64,000 nt of DNA from Pseudoxanthomonas indica (GCF_900167565.1 NZ_FUZV01000001.1:1116001-1180000), one strand, 5' to 3'. Counted from the stretch's first letter, positions 46,988-55,718 are shown. The notes: a model not told the origin generated them from the sequence alone. A program made the numbers and translations.

Positions 46988-47088
46988 CGGGTCCGGGCCC
47001 CTGGCGACAGCGACTGGAGCCCTTACTCGTACAGTTGCCGGTCGAAGGGATAAAAGTTCCAGACGCTGTCGCCAGGGGCCCGGTCCCG
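46988..47088. repeat. 25-bp near-perfect inverted repeat with 51-base spacer
   Basis: Arms 46988-47012 and 47064-47088 are reverse complements with a single mismatch (T/A at the fifth position of the left arm). The arm core is GGGCCCCTGGCGACAGCG. It lies 46 bases from the pepP stop codon and is a second, unrelated long hairpin in the same spacer. Confidence 0.83.
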
Positions 47089-47134
47089 CCTTTAGCCCGT
47101 AGCCGATCGGCCCGTGCTTTTCGCACAGCCAGCC

Positions 47135-48463
47135 TCAGCGACCCGCCGACATCGCCTCTTCAATCTCATCAGCACTACGCGCCAAGCCATCGGTCAACAT
47201 ACGATGTCCGTCTGCCGTGATCACCACATCGTCTTCCGTGCGGATGCCAATGCCACGCCACTTCTCGGAAACGCTGGTGTCATCCGCGCTGACATACAGC
47301 CCCGGCTCGATGGTGAACGCCATGCCCGGTTCAAGCAGGCGCGATTCGCCGTCGATGCGGTACTCGCCCACATCGTGCACGTCCAGGCCCAGCCAATGCC
47401 CGGTCTTGTGCCGGTAGAAGCGACGGTAACTGCCTTCGGCGAGGTTCTTCTGCAGTGAGCCTTTCAGCAATCCGAGCTTGAGCAGACCCTCGGTCAGCGT
47501 TTCCACCGCCGCCACATGACCGGCTTCGTACGGCACGCCCGGCTGCGCCTTGGCCAGGGCGGCCTGCTGCGCCTGCCCCACCAGATCATGCAGCGCGCGC
47601 TGCGCCGGACTGAAGCGGCCATTGACCGGAAATGTGCGGGTGATGTCGCTGGCATAGCCGCGGTACTCGGCGCCCGCATCGATCAACACCAGATCGCCGT
47701 TTCGCGCGGTGGCGGTGTTGGCGCGGTAGTGCAGCACGCAGGCATTGCTGCCGGCGCCGACGATGCTGCCGTACGCAGGCCACGCATCGTTGGCGCGGAA
47801 CACCCGCTCCACGTCCGCCTGCAGTTCGTATTCGCGGATGCCCGGGCGCGCCGCGTGATAGGCAGCCTGATGCGCCTGCACGCTGATGTCGGCGGCGCGC
47901 TGCATCAGTTTCAGTTCGTCCTTGCTCTTGAACAGTCGCAACTCGTGCAGCAGGTGGCCCAGTTCGAGGAATTCGTGCGGCGGCTGCTTGCCCTGGCGCA
48001 CCTGCGCGCGGACATGCCGGACCCAGCCGATCAGCTTGAGATCGAAGTCGGCGTCGCGGCCGAAGTGGTAGTACACCCGCGATCGCCCTTCCAGCAGGCC
48101 GGGCAGGATTTCGTCGAGATCCTCGATCGGATAGGCGTCGTCCATGCCGTAGTCGGCCACGGCGCCTTCCTGGCCGGCGCGCGGGCCGTCCCAGCTTTCA
48201 CGCTCGGGATCGCGTTCGCGGCAGAACAGCAGGGTTTCGCCATGGCGGCGTCCGGGCACCAGCACCAGCACCGCTTCCGGTTCGGGGAAGCCGCTGAGGT
48301 ACCAGAAGTCCGAGTCCTGCCGGAACGGCCAGTGGGTATCGTGGCTGCGCACGCGCTCCGGCGCGGCGGGCAGGACCAGGATGGCGTCGTTGCCGGCCAT
48401 CCGCATCAGCTGCTTGCGCCGGCGGGCGAACTCGGCCGCCGACAGCCCGGTCAGCGCCTTCAT
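47135..48463 (-). CDS. pepP: Xaa-Pro aminopeptidase PepP
   Basis: 442 residues. M24B aminopeptidase releasing an N-terminal residue before proline. N-terminal AMP_N domain (RRKQLMRMAGNDAILVLPAAPE; FRQDSDFWYLSGFPEPEA), then the pita-bread domain with metal ligands LIDAGAEYRGYASDITRTF, GHWLGLDVHDVGEY, FTIEPGLYV and GIRTEDDVVI. E. coli PepP has the same architecture (441 residues). Its start overlaps the ygfB stop by one base (TGATG), as in the E. coli ygfB-pepP-ubiH-ubiI order; ubiH is not found next here. Confidence 0.96.
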   Translation of the reverse strand: MKALTGLSAAEFARRRKQLMRMAGNDAILVLPAAPERVRSHDTHWPFRQDSDFWYLSGFPEPEAVLVLVPGRRHGETLLFCRERDPERESWDGPRAGQEGAVADYGMDDAYPIEDLDEILPGLLEGRSRVYYHFGRDADFDLKLIGWVRHVRAQVRQGKQPPHEFLELGHLLHELRLFKSKDELKLMQRAADISVQAHQAAYHAARPGIREYELQADVERVFRANDAWPAYGSIVGAGSNACVLHYRANTATARNGDLVLIDAGAEYRGYASDITRTFPVNGRFSPAQRALHDLVGQAQQAALAKAQPGVPYEAGHVAAVETLTEGLLKLGLLKGSLQKNLAEGSYRRFYRHKTGHWLGLDVHDVGEYRIDGESRLLEPGMAFTIEPGLYVSADDTSVSEKWRGIGIRTEDDVVITADGHRMLTDGLARSADEIEEAMSAGR

Positions 48464-49017
48464 CAGTTCAACCGTTTGCGGTGACGCGGCCCCAGCACGC
48501 AGTCGCCATGCAGCAGCAGCACGGCCACGCGCACGTATTCCTCAATCTCGGCCAGGGCGTCCTGGTCCTCTTCCTCGTCGCCGTCTTCCGGAGCGGCCTG
48601 CGCCAGGCGGGCCAGATCCTGCAGGGCTTCGCGGCCTTCTTCCGACAGCCCCGATTCATTGCCACCGGCCAGGCCAAACCCGCCCAGGAAGCCGCGGCAC
48701 CAATCCAGCAAAGCGCCAGCGCGCTCAACCGTGGGTGCGCCCGCCTCGGGCAGCAGCAGTTCAAAGGCAAAGCTGCGATCTTCCAGTTGCGCCGCGCTGA
48801 CGGTGCGCAGGCGGTCGAGATCGCTGCCGGACGCGGGCACGGGGAGTTCGTCATCGGCCAGCACCCGCGCCGGCCAGGCCGTCAGGTCTTCGCCGCCCGC
48901 CGCCAGCCAGCCGCACAGCGCGCCGTGCAGTTCGGCGGGTTCGATGGCCAGATCCCAGCCGCGCGAGGCGGCGGCGATTTCGCCGTAGGTAGGGAGTTCG
49001 TTGGGCACTTCGGACAT
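48463..49017 (-). CDS. ygfB: YgfB/YecA family (UPF0149) protein
   Basis: 184 residues from ATG 49017 (MSEVPNELPTYGEIAAA). The small helical UPF0149 fold is recognised from ELHGALCGWLAAGGED, DWCRGFLGGFGLAGG and an acidic C-terminus (EDGDEEEDQDALAEIEEYVRVAVLLLH, shortened). In Pseudomonas aeruginosa a YgfB homologue affects the ampDh3/AmpC beta-lactamase pathway; that is family knowledge and not shown here. Coupled to pepP and divergent from the GGDEF-EAL gene. Confidence 0.9.
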   Translation of the reverse strand: MSEVPNELPTYGEIAAASRGWDLAIEPAELHGALCGWLAAGGEDLTAWPARVLADDELPVPASGSDLDRLRTVSAAQLEDRSFAFELLLPEAGAPTVERAGALLDWCRGFLGGFGLAGGNESGLSEEGREALQDLARLAQAAPEDGDEEEDQDALAEIEEYVRVAVLLLHGDCVLGPRHRKRLN

Positions 49018-49153
49018 GAAAGAACGCAATTCACAGGCGCGGCAGGACAAGCGCGAAGTGTAGCAACGAAAAGCCCGCAACCCGCTTGTTGTGCATGTTC
49101 GCGCGCCCCTACACTCGTCGGCTTCCAGGCTTCGGACGGCCCGCCGCGCCTTC

Positions 49154-51415
49154 ATGCTCCCTGCCTTGTTTGCCGCCACCGTGCATCCCGCCGCACCGCT
49201 GTCCACGCGCCTGCCATTGCTGTTGCTGGCGCTGGCGGTGCTGCTGGGCGTCGGCCTGATCGCCAGTCGCCGGTACTGGCGGCCCTGGCTGGACGGGCGC
49301 CGCCCCCCGCTGGAGCCGACGCGCAGCGAGTCGCTGCGCGCGCGCGATGAGCGGTTGAAGCTGGCGCTGTGGGCCTCGGGCGAGCACTTCTGGGACTACG
49401 ACCTGGTCCAGCGCAAGCTCTACCGGATGCGGGTGGACGAAACCGCGGCCAACAATCCGGACATCACCGTGTTCACCCGCCACGGCGAGGTGCCCACCAT
49501 CCATGCCGATGACATGCCGCTGGTCATGGACCGTCTGCGCCTGCATCTGCAGGGCAAGGCGCCGCTGTTCATGTCCGAACATCGCATGGACATGAACCAG
49601 AACGGGCGCTGGGTGTGGGTACGCGCGCGCGGCCGGGTGGTGGATCGCGATGCCGAGGGTCGACCGGTGCGCATCGCCGGCACCGCCCGCGACATCACCC
49701 TCAGCCGCAATGCCGAGTACGAGCACCGGATTGCCGGCGAGGTCATGCGCAGCATGAACGAGGCGGTGGCGGTGCTGGACTGGGCGCACCACTTCATCAC
49801 CATCAACCCGGCCTTCACCCGCATCACCGGCTATCGCGAAGATGAAGTCATCGGCCAACCGGCGCGCTTGCTCGACAGCGACCAGCATGACGAAGCGTTC
49901 TTCGAGCGCATGAACGCCGAGCTGCTGCACACCGGCCACTGGTCCGGCGAAGTCTGGAAGCGGCGCAAGGACAACGAGGAAATCCTCTGCCGCATCGAGA
50001 CCAACGTGGTGCCGGACGCGTCCGGCGAGCGCCAGCTCTATGTGCAGGTGCTGACCGACATCACCGAGCAGAAGCGCGCCGAACAGGAACTGCGTTACCT
50101 GGCCAACTACGACACCCTGACCAGCCTGCCCAACCGCTCGCTGCTGTCGGAGCGGCTGTCGCGCGCCATTGTCCGTGCACGCCGTGAACGCGGGCATGTG
50201 GCGGTGTTGTTCATCGATCTGGACCGCTTCAAGGACATCAACGATTCGCTTGGCCATGCCACCGGCGATCGCATCCTGCGCGCGGCCGCGTCGCGGGTGC
50301 AGCAGACCGTGGGCGCCCAGCACACGGTGGCGCGCCTGAGCGGCGACGAGTTCACCGTGGTGCTGGAGGACATCCAGTCGCTGCAGGATGCCGAGCAGGT
50401 GGCGCAGCAGATCATCGAGGCGTTCCGGGTGCCGCTGAATTTCGGCGAACGGCTGGAGATGTCGGTGTCGCCTTCGATCGGCATCAGCCTGTACCCGCAG
50501 CACGCGCAGGTGCCCACCGAACTGCTCAAGCACGCCGACACCGCCATGTACCAGGCCAAGGCGCTGGGCCGGCACACCTACCAGGTGTACTCGGAATCGA
50601 TGGACGAGAAGACCCGCCATCGCGCCATCCTGGCCAGCGCGCTGCGGCGCGCGCTGGAACGCAACGAGTTGTCGCTGGTGTTCCAGCCACGCCTGGCCCT
50701 GTCGCGGCAGCGGGTGACAGCGGTGGAAGCCCTGATGCGCTGGGACAGTCCGGAATTCGGCATGGTCTCGCCCGGCCAGTTCATTCCGCTGGCGGAAGAA
50801 TCGGGCCTGATTCTGGAGATTGGCGCCTGGGCGCTGCGCGAGGCCTGCCGGATCATGCGCGGCTGGCATGACGAAGGCCTGGAAGACCTGACCGTGGCCG
50901 TCAACATCTCGGCCATGCAATTGCAGCGCGGTGATCTGCCGGCGGTGGTGGCGCGCACGCTGGCCGAGACCGGCATCCCGGCCAACCGGCTGGAGCTGGA
51001 ATTGACCGAGAGCGTGATCATGGCCAACCCCGAACAGAACGCCGACACCCTGCGCGCCTGTCGCCGGCTGGGGATTTCGCTGGCGATCGACGACTTTGGC
51101 ACCGGTTATTCCTCGCTGGCCTACCTGAAGCGGCTGCCGCTGACGACGCTGAAGATCGACCGCGAGTTCGTCAACGACCTGACCCACGACAGCGACGATG
51201 CCGCCATCACCAGCACCATCATCACCATGGGCCAGTCGCTGGCGCTGAAAGTCGTGGCCGAAGGCGTGGAGACCTATGACCAGTACGAGTTCCTGCGCGA
51301 ACACGGCTGCGACGAGGTCCAGGGCCACTGGGTGGCGCGCGCGCTGGAGCCCAACGAGTGCCTGCGCTTCATCCGCGAGTACTATCCGGGCTCGGGAATG
51401 CGGGTGGCATCTTGA
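49154..51415 (+). CDS. Membrane PAS-GGDEF-EAL protein (c-di-GMP turnover)
   Basis: 753 residues from ATG 49154 (MLPALFAATVHPAAPL); an in-frame GTG at 49091 is the alternative, and neither has a good ribosome-binding site. One membrane helix (about 19-38) is followed by two PAS-like modules (RMDMNQNGRWVWVRARGRVV; FITINPAFTRITGYREDEVIGQPAR), a GGDEF domain whose signature is S396-G-D-E-F, and an EAL domain with E525-A-L-M-R-W, IDDFGTGYSSLAYLKRLP and VVAEGVET. EAL catalytic residues look intact, so phosphodiesterase activity is likely; cyclase activity of the SGDEF form is possible but uncertain. Upstream of zapBA on the same strand. Confidence 0.92.
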   Translation: MLPALFAATVHPAAPLSTRLPLLLLALAVLLGVGLIASRRYWRPWLDGRRPPLEPTRSESLRARDERLKLALWASGEHFWDYDLVQRKLYRMRVDETAANNPDITVFTRHGEVPTIHADDMPLVMDRLRLHLQGKAPLFMSEHRMDMNQNGRWVWVRARGRVVDRDAEGRPVRIAGTARDITLSRNAEYEHRIAGEVMRSMNEAVAVLDWAHHFITINPAFTRITGYREDEVIGQPARLLDSDQHDEAFFERMNAELLHTGHWSGEVWKRRKDNEEILCRIETNVVPDASGERQLYVQVLTDITEQKRAEQELRYLANYDTLTSLPNRSLLSERLSRAIVRARRERGHVAVLFIDLDRFKDINDSLGHATGDRILRAAASRVQQTVGAQHTVARLSGDEFTVVLEDIQSLQDAEQVAQQIIEAFRVPLNFGERLEMSVSPSIGISLYPQHAQVPTELLKHADTAMYQAKALGRHTYQVYSESMDEKTRHRAILASALRRALERNELSLVFQPRLALSRQRVTAVEALMRWDSPEFGMVSPGQFIPLAEESGLILEIGAWALREACRIMRGWHDEGLEDLTVAVNISAMQLQRGDLPAVVARTLAETGIPANRLELELTESVIMANPEQNADTLRACRRLGISLAIDDFGTGYSSLAYLKRLPLTTLKIDREFVNDLTHDSDDAAITSTIITMGQSLALKVVAEGVETYDQYEFLREHGCDEVQGHWVARALEPNECLRFIREYYPGSGMRVAS

Positions 51416-51447
51416 CCACCACCACCGGCCTGCCTATCGTGCCGGCC

Positions 51448-51669
51448 ATGGACAACGCTGAGCTGCTCGACCAGATCCGACGACTCTCCGGGCGTATCGA
51501 CGCGCTGGCGGAACGTTGCCAGCAACTGGCCGAGGAGAACCGCAGCCTGCGCCATCAACAGGAACAGTTGAGCGGAGAGCGCTCGCAGTTGCTGGCCAAG
51601 AACGAACAGGCGCGTTCGCGTGTCGAAGCCATGATCAGCCGCCTGAAGTCCCTGGAGCAGCACACGTGA
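51448..51669 (+). CDS. ZapB-like coiled-coil protein (TIGR02449)
   Basis: 73 residues from ATG 51448. Nearly all of it is one coiled coil (LLDQIRRLSGRIDALAERCQ; LAEENRSLRHQQEQLSGERS; VEAMISRLKSLEQ) with clear heptads. TIGR02449 proteins sit directly before zapA in gammaproteobacteria and are thought to be a cell-division ZapB analogue. The start is uncertain because a TTG at 51412, overlapping the EAL stop, is in frame and would add twelve residues. Its stop overlaps the zapA start (GTGA). Confidence 0.82.
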   Translation: MDNAELLDQIRRLSGRIDALAERCQQLAEENRSLRHQQEQLSGERSQLLAKNEQARSRVEAMISRLKSLEQHT

Positions 51670-51962
51670 GCAACGAACCGGTCAGCGTCCATCTCCTCGA
51701 CCGCGAATACACCGTGGGCGTGGAACCGGAAGAGCGCAGCAGCCTGATGGCGGCCGCCAAGTTGCTGGACAGCAAGATGCGCGAGGTGCGCGGCAGCAAT
51801 CGCATGGCCGCGGTGGATCGCGTGGCGGTGCTGGCCGCACTCAATCTGGCACACGAATTGCAGCAGCTGCGTGACGAGCGTCATGTGCGCGAGCGCGAAC
51901 TGTCGCGCGCGCTCGATGAATTGCATCGCAAGCTGGACGGTGTGCTCGACACTTCGCGTTAG
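51666..51962 (+). CDS. zapA: Cell division protein ZapA
   Basis: 98 residues from GTG 51666 (VSNEPVSVHLLDREYTVGVE), with GGAG nine bases upstream and the start codon overlapping the previous stop. ZapA bundles FtsZ filaments at the division site. The first half is the globular FtsZ-binding part (VEPEERSSLMAAAKLLDSKM, RMAAVDRVAVLAALNLAHEL); the second is a coiled-coil tail. The 6S RNA gene follows at once, a synteny conserved in gammaproteobacteria. Confidence 0.95.
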   Translation: MSNEPVSVHLLDREYTVGVEPEERSSLMAAAKLLDSKMREVRGSNRMAAVDRVAVLAALNLAHELQQLRDERHVRERELSRALDELHRKLDGVLDTSR

Positions 51963-52044
51963 TCATTGGATACGCGCGCGTCGCGCGCTGCACTTGCGCT
52001 GAACTTTGACCGACGAACGGGCTAGGCAATTTTTGTCTTCTCGC

Positions 52045-52050
52045 TATACT
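52045..52050 (+). promoter_or_regulatory. Candidate -10 box of the 6S RNA promoter
   Basis: TATACT lies 6-7 bases before the estimated 5' end of the 6S RNA. The -35 position (about 52022-52027, CTAGGC) is not close to consensus; TTGACC at 52006 is too far away for a single promoter. Confidence 0.5.
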
Positions 52051-52056
52051 GATGTC

Positions 52057-52245
52057 GCGTCCTCTGCTGTGTCCGACAGCGCACGCAAACATTCGCCTTG
52101 TCCCTTATTGACGACCACGGGTAGGCAACGGTAGCCGGGAGTGCAAGTCCGCCTCGTAGCGGGAAGCCCGATGGAAACCCAGCCTTCCCACTTGAACCCC
52201 GGGTTCAAGGTCGTTTCGTGAACATCGGCATTGGCGGAGGACGTA
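52057..52245 (+). ncRNA. ssrS: 6S RNA
   Basis: About 189 nucleotides between zapA and the 5-formyl-THF cyclo-ligase gene, the conserved position of ssrS. The ends pair: CGTCCTCTGC near 52058-52067 with GGCGGAGGACG at 52233-52243 (one G-U pair). The highly conserved 3' hairpin CTTGAACCCCGGGTTCAAGG is present near 52191-52210, and a large internal bubble separates the two helices, the open-promoter mimic that binds the sigma-70 holoenzyme. Ends are approximate. An open frame on the other strand across it is spurious. Confidence 0.92.
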
Positions 52246-52260
52246 ACTTTCTGCGCATAG

Positions 52261-52393
52261 CGCCATCAGTCGTGACCCGGCCGGTCTTGCCATCCACCTT
52301 ATGCCGGATTGCTTCACGACGAAGCCGTCGTTAACCGGACCGAATGATCCGAGGTTTCGACTGATGGCGTTTTTCCGGCTCCGCCGGAAAAAC
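52261..52393. repeat. Palindrome-rich stretch downstream of 6S RNA
   Basis: CGCCATCAGTCG (52261-52272) is matched by CGACTGATGGCG (52358-52369), and nested GTCGTGA (52269-52275) pairs with TCACGAC (52314-52320). Next to it is an 11-bp perfect hairpin, GTTTTTCCGGC/GCCGGAAAAAC (52369-52379 with 52383-52393). It may end 6S transcription or be part of a mobile repeat; it abuts the structured repeat copy 2. Confidence 0.65.
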
Positions 52394-52402
52394 CCGCATC
52401 CC

Positions 52403-52515
52403 CCCATGCTGCGCATGGGAATACCAAAGTTTACTGCGCAAATTTTGGGCCCCGCTATGTACTTCCAAGCCCCCATTCGCGGCTGCGCCGCGAATCGCCC
52501 CCTTACTAAGGGGGC
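52403..52515 (-). repeat. Multi-hairpin structured intergenic repeat, copy 2
   Basis: Reverse-strand homologue of the block at 46861-46979. In plus coordinates: H4 CCCATGC/GCATGGG (52403-52419, loop TGC), H3 near 52425-52446, H2 ATTCGCGGC/GCCGCGAAT (52475-52495, loop TGC), H1 GCCCCCTTA/TAAGGGGGC (52497-52515). Shared unpaired motif TACATAGCGGGGCCC on the minus strand. It lies between 6S RNA and fthC. Confidence 0.85.
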
Positions 52516-52611
52516 TTTCAAAGGCATTGCTTCAGTTTCATCTGGTTGCCTGTTAGTGCGGGCGCGCGGCTTGGCATAAAATTCCGCGATGCCTGCCTTC
52601 TTCTTTCCTGC

Positions 52612-53202
52612 ATGAGCCTGGACCGTGACGCGCTGCGGCGCGAATTGCGGCAGCGGCGTCGTGCCATTCCGGCCGCGCAGCGGATTGCCGCGGCCGATGC
52701 GCTCGGTGAGCGCCTGCGTGCGCTGCCGTTCCTGCCTTCCTCCGGTTACGCCGCTGGCTATTGGGCCATGGATGGCGAGATTGGCCTGCACAACTGGCAG
52801 CTGCGGCTGCCGGCGGGCCTGATCTACTGCCTGCCGGTGCTGCGCGCGGACAACACCCTGGGCTTTGCGCCGTGGCGCGCCGGCGATCCGCTGGTCACCA
52901 ACCGCTTCGGCATTCCCGAACCCGATGTGGAACCGGCCTCAAGCCTGGATCCGCAGGCGATGGCGCTGGTGTTGATGCCGCTGGTGGGGTTTGACGATGC
53001 CGGTCTGCGCCTGGGCATGGGGGGTGGCTGGTACGATCGCAGCTTCGCTTTCCGCCAGCACACCGCGGCGCCGCCGTGGCTGGTGGGCGTGGGCTTCCAG
53101 GCCCAGCGCGTGGAAGCTTTGGATGCACAAGCCTGGGATGTGCCGGTGGATGCCGTCTGTACCGAGAGCACCACCGTGATCCCGGTCCCCCGCCCCGCAT
53201 GA
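52612..53202 (+). CDS. fthC: 5-formyltetrahydrofolate cyclo-ligase
   Basis: 196 residues from ATG 52612 (MSLDRDALRRELRQRRRAIP). ATP-dependent enzyme that returns 5-formyl-THF to 5,10-methenyl-THF. Family features: the Arg-rich N-terminus, YWAMDGEIGLHNW, LMPLVGFDDAGLRLGMGGGWYDRSF with the GxGGGYYD-like phosphate loop, and the ending PVDAVCTESTTVI. It follows 6S RNA as in E. coli (ygfA). The conserved triple zapA-ssrS-fthC is thus intact but interrupted by repeats. The EVE gene follows after 7 bases. Confidence 0.95.
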   Translation: MSLDRDALRRELRQRRRAIPAAQRIAAADALGERLRALPFLPSSGYAAGYWAMDGEIGLHNWQLRLPAGLIYCLPVLRADNTLGFAPWRAGDPLVTNRFGIPEPDVEPASSLDPQAMALVLMPLVGFDDAGLRLGMGGGWYDRSFAFRQHTAAPPWLVGVGFQAQRVEALDAQAWDVPVDAVCTESTTVIPVPRPA

Positions 53203-53209
53203 GTCCCGC

Positions 53210-53680
53210 ATGAGCACACGCAAGCGCTACTGGCTGATGAAAACCGAGCCGGACACTTTTTCGATCGACGATTTGCGCAAGGTGGGCGTGGAGCCCTGGA
53301 ATGGCGTGCGCAACTACCAGGCGCGCAATTTCATGCGCGATGGCATGCAGGTGGGTGACGGGGTGTTGTTCTACCACTCCAACTGTCCGGTGCCGGGCAT
53401 CGTCGGCACGGCGACCATCAAAAGCACGGCCTACCCGGATCCCACCCAGTTCGACAAGAAGAGCGATTACTACGATCCCAAGGCCAAGCCGGAAGAACCG
53501 CGCTGGGTGCTGGTGGACGTGGCGTTCGAGCGCAAGCTCAAACGCACCATCGCGCTGGACGAAATCAAGCAGCAGGCCGAAGCGCTGGGCGAAGGGTTTT
53601 CCCTGATCGCCCGCGGCAATCGCCTGTCGGTGCTGCCGGTCACCGCCGCGCAGTGGAAACATCTCCTTTCCATGGAATAG
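53210..53680 (+). CDS. EVE domain protein
   Basis: 156 residues. Single EVE domain, related to PUA and [21 protein letters not shown] at the start, [29 protein letters not shown] (shortened), then GIVGTATI and [18 protein letters not shown] domains are thought to bind modified bases in DNA or RNA. The family is frequent in proteobacterial housekeeping operons, here between fthC and rpiA with gaps of 7 bases. No fused effector is present, so a restriction role is not indicated. Confidence 0.93.
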   Translation: MSTRKRYWLMKTEPDTFSIDDLRKVGVEPWNGVRNYQARNFMRDGMQVGDGVLFYHSNCPVPGIVGTATIKSTAYPDPTQFDKKSDYYDPKAKPEEPRWVLVDVAFERKLKRTIALDEIKQQAEALGEGFSLIARGNRLSVLPVTAAQWKHLLSME

Positions 53681-53687
53681 GCACGCC

Positions 53688-54341
53688 ATGTCGCAGAACG
53701 AATCCAAGCGCCTGGCCGGCGAAAAGGCCATCGATTTTGTCGAGGACGGCATGATTGTCGGGGTCGGCACCGGTTCGACGGTGGCCTACTTCATCGACGC
53801 CTTGGCGCGGGTCAAGGATCGCATCGCCGGCGCGGTGTCCAGCTCGGATCAAAGCACCGAGCGCCTGCGCTCCCACGGTATCGAAGTGCTGGATCTCAAC
53901 GCCACCGGCGAGCTGTCGCTGTATGTCGACGGCGCCGACGAATGCGACCCGCACAAGCGGCTGATCAAGGGCGGCGGCGCGGCGCTGACCCGCGAAAAAA
54001 TCATCGCCGAGGCCAGCCGCAAGTTCATCTGCATCATCGACCCGATCAAGCAGGTGCCGGTGCTTGGCAAATTCCCGCTGCCGGTGGAAGTGATCCCGAT
54101 GGCGCGCAGCCTGGTGGCGCGGCGGATCCTGGCCATGACCGGTGGACAGCCGGTGTGGCGTGATGGTGTCACCACCGACAATGGCAACTGGATCCTGGAC
54201 GTGCACAATCTGTCCATCGTCGATCCGGTGGCGGTGGAACGCGAGCTCAACCAGATTCCCGGCGTGGTCAGCGTGGGCCTGTTCGCCCGCCGCCCCGCCG
54301 ATGTGGTGATCGTCGGCGGACAACCGCCGCAAATCCTGTAA
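53688..54341 (+). CDS. rpiA: Ribose-5-phosphate isomerase A
   Basis: 217 residues. Interconverts ribose 5-phosphate and ribulose 5-phosphate in the pentose phosphate pathway. Phosphate-binding [43 protein letters not shown] (with catalytic Asp and Lys; shortened) and the C-terminal [21 protein letters not shown] are complete. Co-directional with EVE and DUF192 genes. The pathway partner tkt is at the other end of the window. Confidence 0.97.
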   Translation: MSQNESKRLAGEKAIDFVEDGMIVGVGTGSTVAYFIDALARVKDRIAGAVSSSDQSTERLRSHGIEVLDLNATGELSLYVDGADECDPHKRLIKGGGAALTREKIIAEASRKFICIIDPIKQVPVLGKFPLPVEVIPMARSLVARRILAMTGGQPVWRDGVTTDNGNWILDVHNLSIVDPVAVERELNQIPGVVSVGLFARRPADVVIVGGQPPQIL

Positions 54342-54368
54342 TTCCAGCGTTCCGACAACGGAGAGACC

Positions 54369-54818
54369 ATGAACGCGCGACTGCTGATCCCGATGTTTGC
54401 CCTGTTGTTGAGCGGTTGCCCGGCGTCGGGCCAGTCCACCTGGGTCGAGGTGGGTGGCCAGCGCTACCAGGTGGAGCTGGCTGACACCGATCCCGAGCGC
54501 GCGCGCGGCCTGATGTTCCGTGATGCGATGGACAGCGGCGCCGGCATGCTGTTCATCCACGAGCGCGAGGAACCGCAGGCGTACTGGATGAAGAACACCA
54601 AGATTCCGCTCGACATCCTGTACTTCGACGATGCACGCAAACTGGTGGCGCAGCGGCGCAACACCCCGCCCTGCTCGGCCGGCGATGCCTGCCCCTCGTA
54701 CCCCAGCAACGCCCCGGCCCGCTACGTGCTGGAGTTGAACGCCGGCGAAGCCGACCGGCTCAAGCTGCAGGACGGCGCGGAACTGAAACTGAGTGAGAGC
54801 ATTCCGCCGGCAAAATAA
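54369..54818 (+). CDS. DUF192 lipoprotein
   Basis: 149 residues. A lipoprotein signal (LIPMFALLLSGC, Cys17) is followed by a DUF192 beta-barrel: ELADTDPERARGLMFRDAMD, MLFIHEREEPQAYWMKNTKIPLDILYFDD (shortened), and YVLELNAGEADRLKLQDGAEL. The function of DUF192 is not established. It starts 27 bases after rpiA with GGAGAG upstream. A loop insertion holds two cysteines (PPCSAGDACP). Confidence 0.9.
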   Translation: MNARLLIPMFALLLSGCPASGQSTWVEVGGQRYQVELADTDPERARGLMFRDAMDSGAGMLFIHEREEPQAYWMKNTKIPLDILYFDDARKLVAQRRNTPPCSAGDACPSYPSNAPARYVLELNAGEADRLKLQDGAELKLSESIPPAK

Positions 54819-54866
54819 GGCCGGCCAGGGCTTGATCATGCGCGGGAATGGTCGCAGTCTGACGGC

Positions 54867-55715
54867 ATGGGGGATCGCCTGACATTGCCGGATTGGAACG
54901 TTCTGGCGGCACAAGCCGACGAGGCCTTGCCGCTGCTGGAAACCGCGCTGCTGATCGCCCGCGACGAGTACCCGGATCTGGATGCGGATCTGTACGACAC
55001 GCTCGTGCAGAGCCATGTGGCGCACCTGCGGCCGCAGATTGATCTCATCGATCCCTGGCCGCTGAAGATGGCGGCCATCAATCGCCATCTGTTCGAAGAG
55101 TTGGGCTACAGCGGCGATCACGAGGAGTACTACGACCCTCGCAACAGCTACATGAACCAGGTGTTCGAACGGCGCCTGGGCAATCCCATTTCACTGGCCA
55201 TGGTGCAGATGGAAGTCGCACGCCGGCTGGGCGTGCCGCTGGACGGGGTCTCCTTCCCCGGTCATTTCCTGGTCCGCCTGCCGGTGGATGACGGCATCCT
55301 GGTGATGGATCCGTTCAATGGGGGCAGACCGCTGGGCGCGGACGAACTGCGCGAGCGCGCCCGTCCGCATTTGGGCGGGGACATCCCCGATGACAATGCC
55401 CTGCTGCGGATCCTCGACCCGGCCACGCACCGCGCCATCCTGGTGCGCATCCTGCGCAACCTGCACGGCGTCTACGTGGAGCGCGACGAGTGGGACCGCG
55501 CCGCGCGCAGCGCCGATCGCGTGCTCAAGCTGATGCCGGATCAGACCGACGCGCTACGGGATCGCGCCCTGGCCTACCTGAAAATGGACTACGCCCAGGG
55601 CGCCCGCCACGACCTGGCCCGCTATCTGCAACTGGCGCCCGACGCCAAGGACGCGCCCGACCTGCGCGACAAGCTGATCGAATTGAACGCCGCCGCACCG
55701 CGCCGGATGAATTGA
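54867..55715 (+). CDS. SirB1/transglutaminase-like protein with TPR tail
   Basis: 282 residues. The N-terminal part has the SirB1-type transglutaminase-like fold: [52 protein letters not shown]. The C-terminal 90 residues are TPR-like helices ([40 protein letters not shown]). The canonical catalytic Cys of transglutaminases is not obvious (Asn/Ser at NSYMNQ), so it may be a pseudo-enzyme. Related proteins (YchA, SirB1) lie near prmC/prfA in enterobacteria. Role unknown. Confidence 0.88.
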   Translation: MGDRLTLPDWNVLAAQADEALPLLETALLIARDEYPDLDADLYDTLVQSHVAHLRPQIDLIDPWPLKMAAINRHLFEELGYSGDHEEYYDPRNSYMNQVFERRLGNPISLAMVQMEVARRLGVPLDGVSFPGHFLVRLPVDDGILVMDPFNGGRPLGADELRERARPHLGGDIPDDNALLRILDPATHRAILVRILRNLHGVYVERDEWDRAARSADRVLKLMPDQTDALRDRALAYLKMDYAQGARHDLARYLQLAPDAKDAPDLRDKLIELNAAAPRRMN

Positions 55716-55718
55716 GTC

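Noticed and set aside
46649..47220. Short open frames in the pepQ-pepP spacer
   Set aside because: They run through inverted repeats and structured repeats on both strands, with no ribosome-binding site or protein composition.
52105..52791. Minus-strand frame of 228 codons across 6S RNA and fthC
   Set aside because: It overlaps a structural RNA, repeats and the fthC start; composition is not protein-like.
53210..53680. EVE protein as a restriction or defence gene
   Set aside because: It is a single-domain protein in a conserved housekeeping run with fthC and rpiA; there is no nuclease or methylase neighbour.
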